Source of the DNA: an uncultured Lachnospiraceae bacterium
GTDB lineage: Bacteria; Bacillota; Clostridia; Lachnospirales; Lachnospiraceae
DNA length: 6,651 nucleotides
Direction of reading: 5' to 3'
Assembly (NCBI GenBank): GCA_934418055.1
Contig: CAKRWX010000137.1
Span: 1-6,651, forward strand
Within the stretch, counting starts at the first letter, position 1; each line of letters opens with the position of its first letter. This document shows positions 1-6,651 of this stretch, in pieces. Under the pieces are notes generated by a model that had not been told where the DNA came from, searched no databases, and saw nothing but the letters and a program-made list of their open reading frames with translations. A program made the position numbers and the translations under genes.

Positions 1-2
1 AA

Positions 3-1007
3 GGATTGTTTAATCACATTAGCTGTAAGAACTACAGCGGTTTCGCTACTAATCATTCTCCCATTGGCACGGATTGTTCTCAAATGCCATTGTGGCGATG
101 AACGTTTCCAATCTATATTCTGGAGCTGTTTTAGCATAGCATGCATATTTGATTTTTGATGCATAAAGAAATAGTTTCCCACGCGCCCAAGTGCTTGAAT
201 AACAACCGCTTGTGTAATGATATAATTCTCTCGTAAATCAACTTTGCTAATTTCTTTTTTAAGAAGCTCCTTCCATTGAACAATGTTTTCTGATACACAA
301 GACCAGAATTCAATTAAAAACCTCTCACATTCTGTATCAACATCGACTCGCTGAACGATCTTCTTGTTAGCATTATAAAACATGTTAAGTGTAAAAAGAT
401 TCGAAGAGAATTTACCGAGGTTATCTTTTTCTTTATCTGTAAAAGCGTTGATAAACTTTACAGAGGACACAACTTTCCTGGTAACTACAGCAAGATCATC
501 ACGAGAATCATATAGTTCAGAAATAGAATTGGATGTTTTTACGGCATGTTTATTCAAGTCTGTGAATATTTGCTGACTACGAGTTAACCCCTTATCCTCA
601 AAGAAGACAACAGATATTGTCTCATCTCCAAGGGTCTCATCTTCGTTAAGCGCTTCAATAATTGCAGCCTTTCTATGCTGACCATCATTTATTTGGAATC
701 GAGCATCCATTGAAACCTCTAAAACACCAAGATCCGAAATCAAATCCGCAGGAATAAACTTAAATTTTCCGTCAATTGAGGCAGCTAATGCTGAGAAGAC
801 ATAATCATGTCTATTTTGTAATATGTATTTGCTGATTTCCGGTATTCTTGTTGTATTGAGCTTTCTTTGTGCTCGATATTCCGGCGGTACATATTCTTCA
901 TCATTAGGGAAAAGACGTAAAATCATCTTAAGTGGAACCATTCCAATGAAGTACTCTCTTCCTGCCTGTAATCCTTTGACTACAGGAAATCGGTATACAT
1001 AATCCAT
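3..1007 (-). CDS. dndB: DndB, DGQHR-domain phosphorothioation-associated protein (3' end outside window)
   Basis: DndB is the accessory member of the phosphorothioation set. It is not needed for sulfur insertion itself, and where studied it is a negative transcriptional regulator of the dnd genes (family knowledge). The reading frame is open for 335 codons to the left edge with no stop, so the C-terminus is missing; family members are about 350-380 residues, so only a short tail is likely lost. The signature DGQHR is at residues 108-112, in the context RFQINDGQHRKAAI. Other family-like segments are QRKLNTTRIPEISKYI near residues 48-61 and FTDLNKHAVKTSNSI downstream of the signature. No signal peptide or membrane segment is apparent, so a cytoplasmic protein is expected. 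Two ATGs are adjacent (1010 and 1007). I chose 1007 because the GGAGG lies 5 nt from it but only 2 nt from the first. It follows dptH on the same strand with its own promoter and palindrome, and dndCDE are expected just beyond the window. The identification is strong; the regulatory role is inferred. Confidence 0.93.
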   Translation of the reverse strand, partial: MDYVYRFPVVKGLQAGREYFIGMVPLKMILRLFPNDEEYVPPEYRAQRKLNTTRIPEISKYILQNRHDYVFSALAASIDGKFKFIPADLISDLGVLEVSMDARFQINDGQHRKAAIIEALNEDETLGDETISVVFFEDKGLTRSQQIFTDLNKHAVKTSNSISELYDSRDDLAVVTRKVVSSVKFINAFTDKEKDNLGKFSSNLFTLNMFYNANKKIVQRVDVDTECERFLIEFWSCVSENIVQWKELLKKEISKVDLRENYIITQAVVIQALGRVGNYFFMHQKSNMHAMLKQLQNIDWKRSSPQWHLRTIRANGRMISSETAVVLTANVIKQS

Positions 1008-1012
1008 CATTT

Positions 1013-1017
1013 CCTCC
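1013..1017 (-). promoter_or_regulatory. Ribosome binding site of dndB (decides between adjacent ATGs)
   Basis: GGAGG lies within GGGGAGGAA on the minus strand. It is 2 nt from the ATG at 1010 and 5 nt from the ATG at 1007, which favours the second ATG as the working start. The difference is only one methionine. Confidence 0.75.
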
Positions 1018-1028
1018 CCAAAACACAA

Positions 1029-1073
1029 AGCGGGTGATATACTTAAGTAGACTACTTAAGTATATCGCCCGCT
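1029..1073. repeat. 45-bp near-perfect palindrome, probable operator of the dndB promoter
   Basis: Two 22-nt arms (1029-1050 and 1052-1073) are inverted copies around a single central base at 1051, with one mismatch (1035 against 1067). Each arm contains the same 10-bp palindrome TACTTAAGTA (1040-1049 and 1053-1062), centres 13 bp apart, so the element is a palindrome of palindromes. It spans the downstream part of the promoter spacer, the -10 box and the predicted transcription start, a classic repressor position. DndB itself is the obvious candidate ligand, since DndB proteins have been described as repressors binding palindromic sites. In RNA read from dptH the same sequence would form a long hairpin followed by CTTTGTGTTTT, so a terminator role is the alternative. 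The structure is certain; the function is inferred. Confidence 0.85.
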
Positions 1074-1087
1074 CGTCAAAAAGTCAA
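1059..1087 (-). promoter_or_regulatory. Predicted sigma70-type promoter of dndB
   Basis: On the minus strand, -35 TTGACT (1087-1082) and -10 TATACT (1064-1059) are separated by exactly 17 nt. Each hexamer matches the consensus at 5 of 6 positions. The predicted transcription start is the A at 1053 or G at 1052, giving a leader of about 45 nt before dndB. The -10 and the start point lie within the large palindrome, so access by RNA polymerase could be controlled by a protein bound there. No comparable promoter was found elsewhere in the 120-bp gap. Confidence 0.72.
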
Positions 1088-1130
1088 ATCCAATAAAGTG
1101 CGTTCCAAGCAGATGTAAACAAGGTGCTAT

Positions 1131-4100
1131 TTAAAGATTAAGCTCGTTATATAGTTCCCAAAACGCTTTGTCCTGAATATACTCCGGCCTTCCATTACCA
1201 ATCTTTACGATGCTATGGTGTTTCTTCAACCCCTTAATATCATTAAAAAGTGCTTGAGCCTCCTGACTTTTAGACTCTGTTTTAAATACAAAATCCACAT
1301 CCGAGTTTTTAAGGTCGGCCACATTATGAACCACCCAAGTCAAGATATACTTGGAATAGTCATCTTCCCCACTTCCAAAGTGCTTCAAAAACTGAGTAGA
1401 TAGTATGGTTCCAACCCCAAACTCGCGGCCCTCTTTAAGAATCTTTTTTAATGAAGGGAACCCTTCACACATAAAATTATCAGCCTCGTCAACAAGAATC
1501 AACTTTGTTAACTGACGATACTGCTGATTCAACTTACTCGAACCTGCCGCCTGCATATTGGAATAGAACAAATCAAGGGTTATCGCGACAATGAGACTTT
1601 GTATATCTGCATCATATCCAGATAGATCGATAACAACCACACTGTTTAACAAGTCAAACAGTGAAACAGTCCGACTGGGATCTCCTTCGAACACCTGGAA
1701 CTGATATAGTTTATCCATTGCTGCCGCAAGAGAGTCTGTCTTCTTGATATCGTCATCGTTTGAGTAGATGTTATAAACCATGTCAAATGTCGGTGGCACA
1801 TTATTCCAAGTATCTGGATTACCAGAAATAATTCCCTTTGTCTGATATGCGTCGATAATGCACTGGAACAATGTGTTTTGCTGCTTCGGTCCCAAATTAT
1901 ACACCTTAGACAGTGTATCCTTGAAGGCATTAGCCGTATGGATTGGCAACAGTGGTTTAAACACCTTAGATTTTGTCAATGCAAGGGGGTTAAACGGCAA
2001 GTGATACGGCTTAAGAATTTTTGCATTGGTAGCTTTAACAAAATCCTCCTTGCTTTCATTGTAATCACCCTTGTAATCAAAAATCAGAATTCCAAGGGGT
2101 TCATCGCCAATATTATGTTCCTGGTCTCTATACAACTGCGTGATAAGAGACTTAGTGAACTGTGTTTTACCTGTCCCCATCGTTCCAATAATACCGGTAT
2201 TCGTATGGAATACTTGATTTGTATCATTGGGTAGCCAATATAGAGGCTGTCCAGTTACTGTATTGGTTCCAAACTGAATTTGCATACCAATTGGTGTGGT
2301 GACGTCATCCTCTAATGCTTCATCACCTGCTACCATTTCGCTATTCCCCTGTACAGATACTACTTCGTCAGTTCTATCACTGTACGAGCTGCCGGATTCG
2401 GCTACTCTCTGCAACGGCTGAGAAACCGTCGGAGTAAACGAATAAACAGACCGCACAGGGGATACGCCGTTTTCTGAAATGCTAATATCCTCGTTTGCCA
2501 CATTAGTTTGCTCCGCGTGCTTATACAATGCCTTCAGTTGCACAGGCAGATCGGTCTGATCACAGTTAAGTTGACGCTCTATTTCTGATGCAGAGAGGAC
2601 CATATAGGAAGACCCTAACTGTTCAGGAAAATCCAGAAGACAGATGTCATTTTCTATGCTTCCAGATTTGTTAAGCGTATCTGAGCAAAATGATACTACA
2701 GTTCCCTTACCAATGTATTGATCCATTCTATTTGAAAGTTCATAGTTCTCGTTCAATAACTCTTCACGGTATTTATCCAGAACATCATCCCATTTTTCAT
2801 CCGGATATATATTGTACAGCTTCATTTTTTCGCAGCTGACAATGATTAATTGCATGAAGAAATTTCGAGAGAGCTTACGTTCTAATGAATCTCGTCCCTC
2901 TATCGGCCACAATGCGTTCCAAAGTCCTCGGTAGGTATTGAGTGCCTGATCACGCGCCTTGTTCAGAACAGAACTTGGGTTCTGCCCAATCTTAACCTCG
3001 ATCGGATGTAAATATATTTTAATCTGATCTTTCGGGCCCTCGATACCGACCAAAAGAATATCATCGCTTGTCGCTCTCTGTTCAAACCCAAGATTTTTAG
3101 CAGAAAGCATCCCATCTTTCTGCGACAATCCAGCGCCGCCTGATATACGCAGCATTTCTTCAAGCGAAATAGGCACCCATACAATATCAGGGTGAGTATA
3201 ATATGCCATGCAAAGCTTGATTGCAGACAAAATACTCATTTTCTCTCTGCTAAAATTACTGTCAGCTGCGCCAGCCAGTTTCTTTGCTGTAATGAGTCTT
3301 AGCATCCAGCCGCCATTGACAGCATTAAACAGGCTAATAATCTGATTAATATTGTCTGAGTTTACGGAGACTCCTTTCTTCTGAAGCTGCTCAGAAATGA
3401 TATCGTCGTACTGCTGCGACTTTTGTGTTACCGTGATGTCATCGTACCCGCTGGCTGAGGTGTACTGGTCGCTGTAGTGGATAATCATAAGGTTATCATC
3501 AGCAGTCGACTTTTTCTGGAAGAATGTAAGATCAACCTTCGGGGCGACAAAAACGACCCAGTTCGATGCTTTGTAGATCTTTCCGAGTTGGCCTTCCTGC
3601 CCCTGCTCAATTTCTGTAAATATACAGGATGAGTCTTCATACGAGCTACCCGAAAATGCGACTCTGAAAAGCGCATTATAACGAGCAGCAAGCGATGTTA
3701 AATCGTTGCTTCGTGCATACTTCATTCCGAAACCGGTCTTGTACCAATCTGCATTCAAAACTGAAGGCATCCCGGACGTTAAACCAGCAAGAGATATACC
3801 AGTCGTTATTGAATCCATTCGACTTGCACCAGTATCTTCCGACGAGGCCATTTCAAAGAATGTCAGATGCGCATACTGATATTCTGTATCGAGCGGGTTA
3901 CGATAATAGCATTTGATTTTTCCGCTTGCAATCAAGGCAAGTTCACTAATATCTTCTACCGATGCAAATTCCCTAATCGCAGCCTTCAGCTTTACCTGAT
4001 CGGCAAGCAAAGAGAATTCATTATAACACCCCTGGTTAGAATAGATGTTAACCTCGAAAGTCAACAAATCATCTGGATCGGCATTTTCGCGGAGACATTT

Positions 4101-6455
4101 ATCGTAAAAGCGTAGCATCCCTTGAAATACTTCACGGCAATCTCCCATATTCACCAGATTTACGCAGAGCCGACAGTTACCCAGATCCTCAAACAGGAAG
4201 GAAAAGTGATCGCGATATTGAATAATCTTCTCGCAAACGAGTTTTGAAACAAAACTCCGAGCCCCAGCATAGCGTCGATTCGATATTGGAGCATAGTATC
4301 TCCATTCAACAGAATTTTTTCGTTCTACAGCCTGATACAAAACTTTATTGGAATCTTTAATATACGGTATCAGGTAAAGAGGCGACAATTTCTCCACCAA
4401 ATTATCTCGAACATCTCCAACATTCTCTTCTTGCATCAATTGGAGTTGATACATGATGTTCAAAGGCTGCAGGGGGCTCATAGCGATTGAGTGTTCATCG
4501 TGTATTTGAAGCACACATCCAACTTGCAGTAAATCATTCTGCTGAGCGGTTAGTGTTGCTCCAGATGCGATAGCAGCCAGCTCATTTTTGATTGTCTCAA
4601 CATAGTTTTGAGCAGCTGTAAGAATATCTTCATCCTCGCCATAATAGCACAGACTTGGTACTGTTCTTTTTTCCCTATACTGAGTAATCAGTGCAGCATA
4701 TGCTGTTGAAACGCTGTCTGGAACGTTCAAATCAACTTCAGAATACCCATTAAGGGTTTCCTCCAATGCAAGGCATCCAAGTTCAACGAATCGGCTTTCC
4801 AACTCTAAAACAGAACGAAACTGTTCTTTGGCAAAGAACTCTTTAGTTCCAGAAACAATCTTTCCATCTCTATACTCTATGCTTTTTCGCTCGGAAAATT
4901 TAAGTTTAAAAGCGCTGATTCCGGTTAACTCAGTTGGCTTATCAGCTTCGTCTTGAATTTGAATTGGAATCTGGATTGTTCCGCATTTTATCACGCAGTC
5001 AAGATGTCCAATATCGGAATCGATATCATCTTCATGCAATCTCAAATGCAGGGTATGATCAAATCTACACTCATATATGCCTCCCTGAGCTATATTTTCG
5101 AAATCCTCATTGACCCTTCTGGGGTTAATGACAAGCTCATTCTTTATCCCAGAAACCCTAATAACGGAATTTTTAACATTTTTAGGAATGTAAAACGTAT
5201 AGCAAGTTTGGATATTCTCCAAATATTCTGGAGGAACATCAATTACACAAATTCTGATGGTATAGGTAATATGGTTATTCGTGTCGTTAATTTTGAGCTG
5301 TGCGAAAGTGCAACCATTCGGTCTAAGAGTAATGTTTACTATTTTACCAGAGACACTGAATTTGAATTGTCCAATCGGCTCAATCCAAGAAGACTTGATT
5401 GAAATATTGGTGTTAATCTGAATTGTGACCGTGTCACGCTGCTCCGGATTGTAAAGCAATATATTTTTGATTCTTCGCTTTGCCTTGGTTTCTCCATCGC
5501 AACGAATAAAAACTTTTTCATCAACAGGGTAGGAATACTCTAATGGAGTACCTGAGTAAAAAGAAAAATCATCATCCTCAATCTGAAGGGGATTATCCAG
5601 CTTCTTTTGCATACGGTCATATGAGCTTTTCACCATGTCGTATGTATAGCCTTCATACCAATACTGACTCTTTTTCTTGCAATCCTTCAAATGAGAAATG
5701 AATCCCTTATCAAACTTTGACGAGAGATCATCTTCGATATTTCCGTGTTTAAAAACACGATCAATTTCTTCAAAGAACTGGTGATTGCTGCCAAGTCGAT
5801 CTTTGATTTTTTTCGGGTCTTGCAAAGGTTGCACGGCGGGATCATACAGCAAAGAAAAGCTACTATAGTCTTCCTCCTTGACATAGCCACGGCCAAGAAC
5901 AGTTAGCAATTCTGCGTATTCATAAAGTGACGATTTATCGCTAAATCGATCAGTTTGTTTACGCTCCAGTTCCATTTTCAATAAAATTTGGTCTGAAAGC
6001 GGCAACTGAGCATCATTGATATCGCTCTTAATTTTTTCGATAATTGCTGCGGAATTAAATGGCATACCAGTAGTAGACAAATCGCCGGTACCGCTAGTAA
6101 TTGTATCAATAGCTGACGCAGTAATCATCAAAACCGGGAAATGATTCTCGGTCATTTCTGCATTTCTGATGGTTGCCAAAAAATCATCAGTCATGCCATT
6201 GATTTTGGAGGCAACTACTACTTCCAAATCGGGCTTTAGGTAAATGGTATAGGTACTGTAAACACTACCGTAATTGAAAACACCTTGGATATTATTACTG
6301 GTCGTAAGTTTTCTCAATTCATCATCTACGCCTGCTACCATCTCTTGCGTATCTAATTTCAGACAGTACCTTTCACCCGGCTGCATTTCATCAGCTCTGG
6401 TCTGGAAAAAATGCAGTATGTTTTTTGCGATGAAATTATAGAATTCGTTTGACAT
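1131..6455 (-). CDS. dptH: DptH (DndH), large ATPase subunit of the phosphorothioate-dependent restriction complex
   Basis: DptH works with DptF and DptG to restrict DNA lacking phosphorothioate marks (family knowledge). With the start at 6455 it has 1774 residues. Visible parts, numbered from that start: an N-terminal alpha/beta region without recognised motifs; a beta-strand-rich, perhaps Ig-like, stretch around 341-407; a central block with DLTFF and HYSDQ (H993) followed by ITVT; a PD-(D/E)xK-like cluster with D1131/D1132, E1153 and K1155, then Q1170 in a helix; a Ser/Asp/Glu-rich linker about 1317-1385; and a HerA/FtsK-like motor from about 1387 to the end. The motor has Walker A GTMGTGKT (K1430), the HerA-type strand DYKGDY (1460-1465), Walker B LILVDEAD (D1656, E1657), GREFG (1676-1680) and STQ (1686-1688), all intact. 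Translation could also begin at TTG 6488 or ATG 6464. I prefer ATG 6455, which has GGAG 9 nt upstream and yields an N-terminus MSNEFYNFIA. The start overlaps dptG by 20 nt, suggesting coupling. No membrane segment is seen. The DptH assignment is firm; the nuclease-like site is inference. Confidence 0.93.
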   Translation of the reverse strand: MSNEFYNFIAKNILHFFQTRADEMQPGERYCLKLDTQEMVAGVDDELRKLTTSNNIQGVFNYGSVYSTYTIYLKPDLEVVVASKINGMTDDFLATIRNAEMTENHFPVLMITASAIDTITSGTGDLSTTGMPFNSAAIIEKIKSDINDAQLPLSDQILLKMELERKQTDRFSDKSSLYEYAELLTVLGRGYVKEEDYSSFSLLYDPAVQPLQDPKKIKDRLGSNHQFFEEIDRVFKHGNIEDDLSSKFDKGFISHLKDCKKKSQYWYEGYTYDMVKSSYDRMQKKLDNPLQIEDDDFSFYSGTPLEYSYPVDEKVFIRCDGETKAKRRIKNILLYNPEQRDTVTIQINTNISIKSSWIEPIGQFKFSVSGKIVNITLRPNGCTFAQLKINDTNNHITYTIRICVIDVPPEYLENIQTCYTFYIPKNVKNSVIRVSGIKNELVINPRRVNEDFENIAQGGIYECRFDHTLHLRLHEDDIDSDIGHLDCVIKCGTIQIPIQIQDEADKPTELTGISAFKLKFSERKSIEYRDGKIVSGTKEFFAKEQFRSVLELESRFVELGCLALEETLNGYSEVDLNVPDSVSTAYAALITQYREKRTVPSLCYYGEDEDILTAAQNYVETIKNELAAIASGATLTAQQNDLLQVGCVLQIHDEHSIAMSPLQPLNIMYQLQLMQEENVGDVRDNLVEKLSPLYLIPYIKDSNKVLYQAVERKNSVEWRYYAPISNRRYAGARSFVSKLVCEKIIQYRDHFSFLFEDLGNCRLCVNLVNMGDCREVFQGMLRFYDKCLRENADPDDLLTFEVNIYSNQGCYNEFSLLADQVKLKAAIREFASVEDISELALIASGKIKCYYRNPLDTEYQYAHLTFFEMASSEDTGASRMDSITTGISLAGLTSGMPSVLNADWYKTGFGMKYARSNDLTSLAARYNALFRVAFSGSSYEDSSCIFTEIEQGQEGQLGKIYKASNWVVFVAPKVDLTFFQKKSTADDNLMIIHYSDQYTSASGYDDITVTQKSQQYDDIISEQLQKKGVSVNSDNINQIISLFNAVNGGWMLRLITAKKLAGAADSNFSREKMSILSAIKLCMAYYTHPDIVWVPISLEEMLRISGGAGLSQKDGMLSAKNLGFEQRATSDDILLVGIEGPKDQIKIYLHPIEVKIGQNPSSVLNKARDQALNTYRGLWNALWPIEGRDSLERKLSRNFFMQLIIVSCEKMKLYNIYPDEKWDDVLDKYREELLNENYELSNRMDQYIGKGTVVSFCSDTLNKSGSIENDICLLDFPEQLGSSYMVLSASEIERQLNCDQTDLPVQLKALYKHAEQTNVANEDISISENGVSPVRSVYSFTPTVSQPLQRVAESGSSYSDRTDEVVSVQGNSEMVAGDEALEDDVTTPIGMQIQFGTNTVTGQPLYWLPNDTNQVFHTNTGIIGTMGTGKTQFTKSLITQLYRDQEHNIGDEPLGILIFDYKGDYNESKEDFVKATNAKILKPYHLPFNPLALTKSKVFKPLLPIHTANAFKDTLSKVYNLGPKQQNTLFQCIIDAYQTKGIISGNPDTWNNVPPTFDMVYNIYSNDDDIKKTDSLAAAMDKLYQFQVFEGDPSRTVSLFDLLNSVVVIDLSGYDADIQSLIVAITLDLFYSNMQAAGSSKLNQQYRQLTKLILVDEADNFMCEGFPSLKKILKEGREFGVGTILSTQFLKHFGSGEDDYSKYILTWVVHNVADLKNSDVDFVFKTESKSQEAQALFNDIKGLKKHHSIVKIGNGRPEYIQDKAFWELYNELNL

Positions 6456-6651
6456 ACTTTGCATCTCCACTATCGCTCTTCTTTTCAATCAGGTTGAGTT
6501 TTTCGTAGTAAATCGCAGCCTGTTCCTTGGATTGATTATCCAAATATACACCGCGCAATTCCATCTCTCCAAAGACATCTTTCAAGCGCATTTGCTCTTG
6601 ATTCTTAATGCAGAGCTTTGTAAGGAAAATTAGAGTTTCTTCAGAAAGATT
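6436..6651 (-). CDS. dptG: DptG C-terminus (5' end outside window), phosphorothioate-dependent restriction subunit
   Basis: This is an open frame entering from the right edge, with 71 codons before a TAA at 6438-6436. It is too short and edge-truncated to be obvious as a gene, but it is in the right place and orientation for dptG, which normally precedes dptH. The tail is lysine- and glutamate-rich and ends in KKSDSGDAKYVKRIL, which I recognise as typical of DptG C-termini. The preceding segment (ELRGVYLDNQSKE, then a YYEKLNLI helix) has a winged-helix-like feel but is too short to assign a fold. DptG is the small, poorly characterised subunit of the DptFGH restriction complex and has no known catalytic motif; none is seen here. 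The stop lies inside dptH, giving a 20-nt overlap with the preferred dptH start. Identification rests on context plus the tail sequence. Confidence 0.85.
   Translation of the reverse strand, partial: NLSEETLIFLTKLCIKNQEQMRLKDVFGEMELRGVYLDNQSKEQAAIYYEKLNLIEKKSDSGDAKYVKRIL
6465..6468 (-). promoter_or_regulatory. Likely ribosome binding site of dptH, inside dptG
   Basis: GGAG within GTGGAG lies 9 nt upstream of the ATG at 6455. It sits inside the last codons of dptG, so ribosomes finishing dptG would pass directly over it, which fits translational coupling. It overlaps the in-frame ATG at 6464 and therefore argues against that start. Confidence 0.5.

Noticed and set aside
131..313. Minus-strand 60-codon open frame
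   Set aside because: It lies wholly within dndB in another frame on the same strand; dndB's frame has the DGQHR family signature and this one has no recognisable content.
1094..1121. Second possible dndB promoter, TTTACA with a 16-nt spacer to TTTATT
   Set aside because: The -10 matches only 4 of 6 positions and the spacing is less favourable than in the nearby TTGACT-17-TATACT promoter.
1091..1133. Terminator directly after the dptH stop codon
   Set aside because: No GC-rich hairpin with a following T-run could be found between the stop and the dndB promoter; the only hairpin is the palindrome further downstream.
1878..2234. Plus-strand 118-codon open frame
   Set aside because: It is antisense to the highly conserved Walker A region of dptH; its composition reflects the complement of the ATPase coding sequence.
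4120..4185. Cysteine cluster CRLC followed by a third Cys in DptH, a possible zinc site
   Set aside because: Only three cysteines lie at irregular spacing and no fourth ligand (Cys or His) sits at zinc-finger distance; the segment reads as ordinary beta-strand and helix.
4953..5402. Plus-strand 149-codon open frame
   Set aside because: It is antisense to dptH across the beta-rich region, has no convincing ribosome binding site or family resemblance, and is best explained as a shadow of the long gene.

Overview
The window carries part of a Dnd DNA-phosphorothioation defence island, entirely on the minus strand. Read in the direction of transcription (high to low coordinates) the order is: the 3' end of dptG (partial, enters from the right edge), dptH (complete, about 5.3 kb), a 120-bp intergenic control region, and dndB (running off the left edge with probably only a few tens of residues missing). 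DptG and DptH belong to the phosphorothioate-dependent restriction complex DptFGH (also called DndFGH), which attacks DNA lacking the phosphorothioate mark. DndB is the DGQHR-motif protein that accompanies and, where studied, represses the modification genes dndCDE. By inference dptF lies beyond the right edge and dndC, dndD and dndE beyond the left edge; none of those is visible here.

Organism: a bacterium of low to moderate GC (about 30-43% in the lines I counted by hand), with purine-rich Shine-Dalgarno sites and tight gene packing. This would suit Bacillota such as Clostridia, but Dnd islands move horizontally, so the host assignment is weak. No mobile element, tRNA, CRISPR array or integrase is present.

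Region by region: 6436-6651 is the C-terminal 71 codons of DptG, which overlaps the start of dptH. 1131-6455 is dptH, a very large protein with a HerA/FtsK-like ATPase at the C-terminus (Walker A and Walker B both intact) and, ahead of it, a motif cluster that looks like a PD-(D/E)xK nuclease core. 1011-1130 holds a strong sigma70-type promoter for dndB (TTGACT, 17-bp spacer, TATACT), a 45-bp nearly perfect palindrome whose centre lies at the predicted transcription start, and the dndB ribosome binding site. 3-1007 is dndB.

How it fits together: the restriction genes appear translationally coupled. The modification side, beginning at dndB, has its own promoter with an operator-like palindrome. 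This would let the cell control modification separately from restriction even though the genes lie head to tail. The most interesting points are that promoter/operator arrangement and the nuclease-like motif inside DptH.
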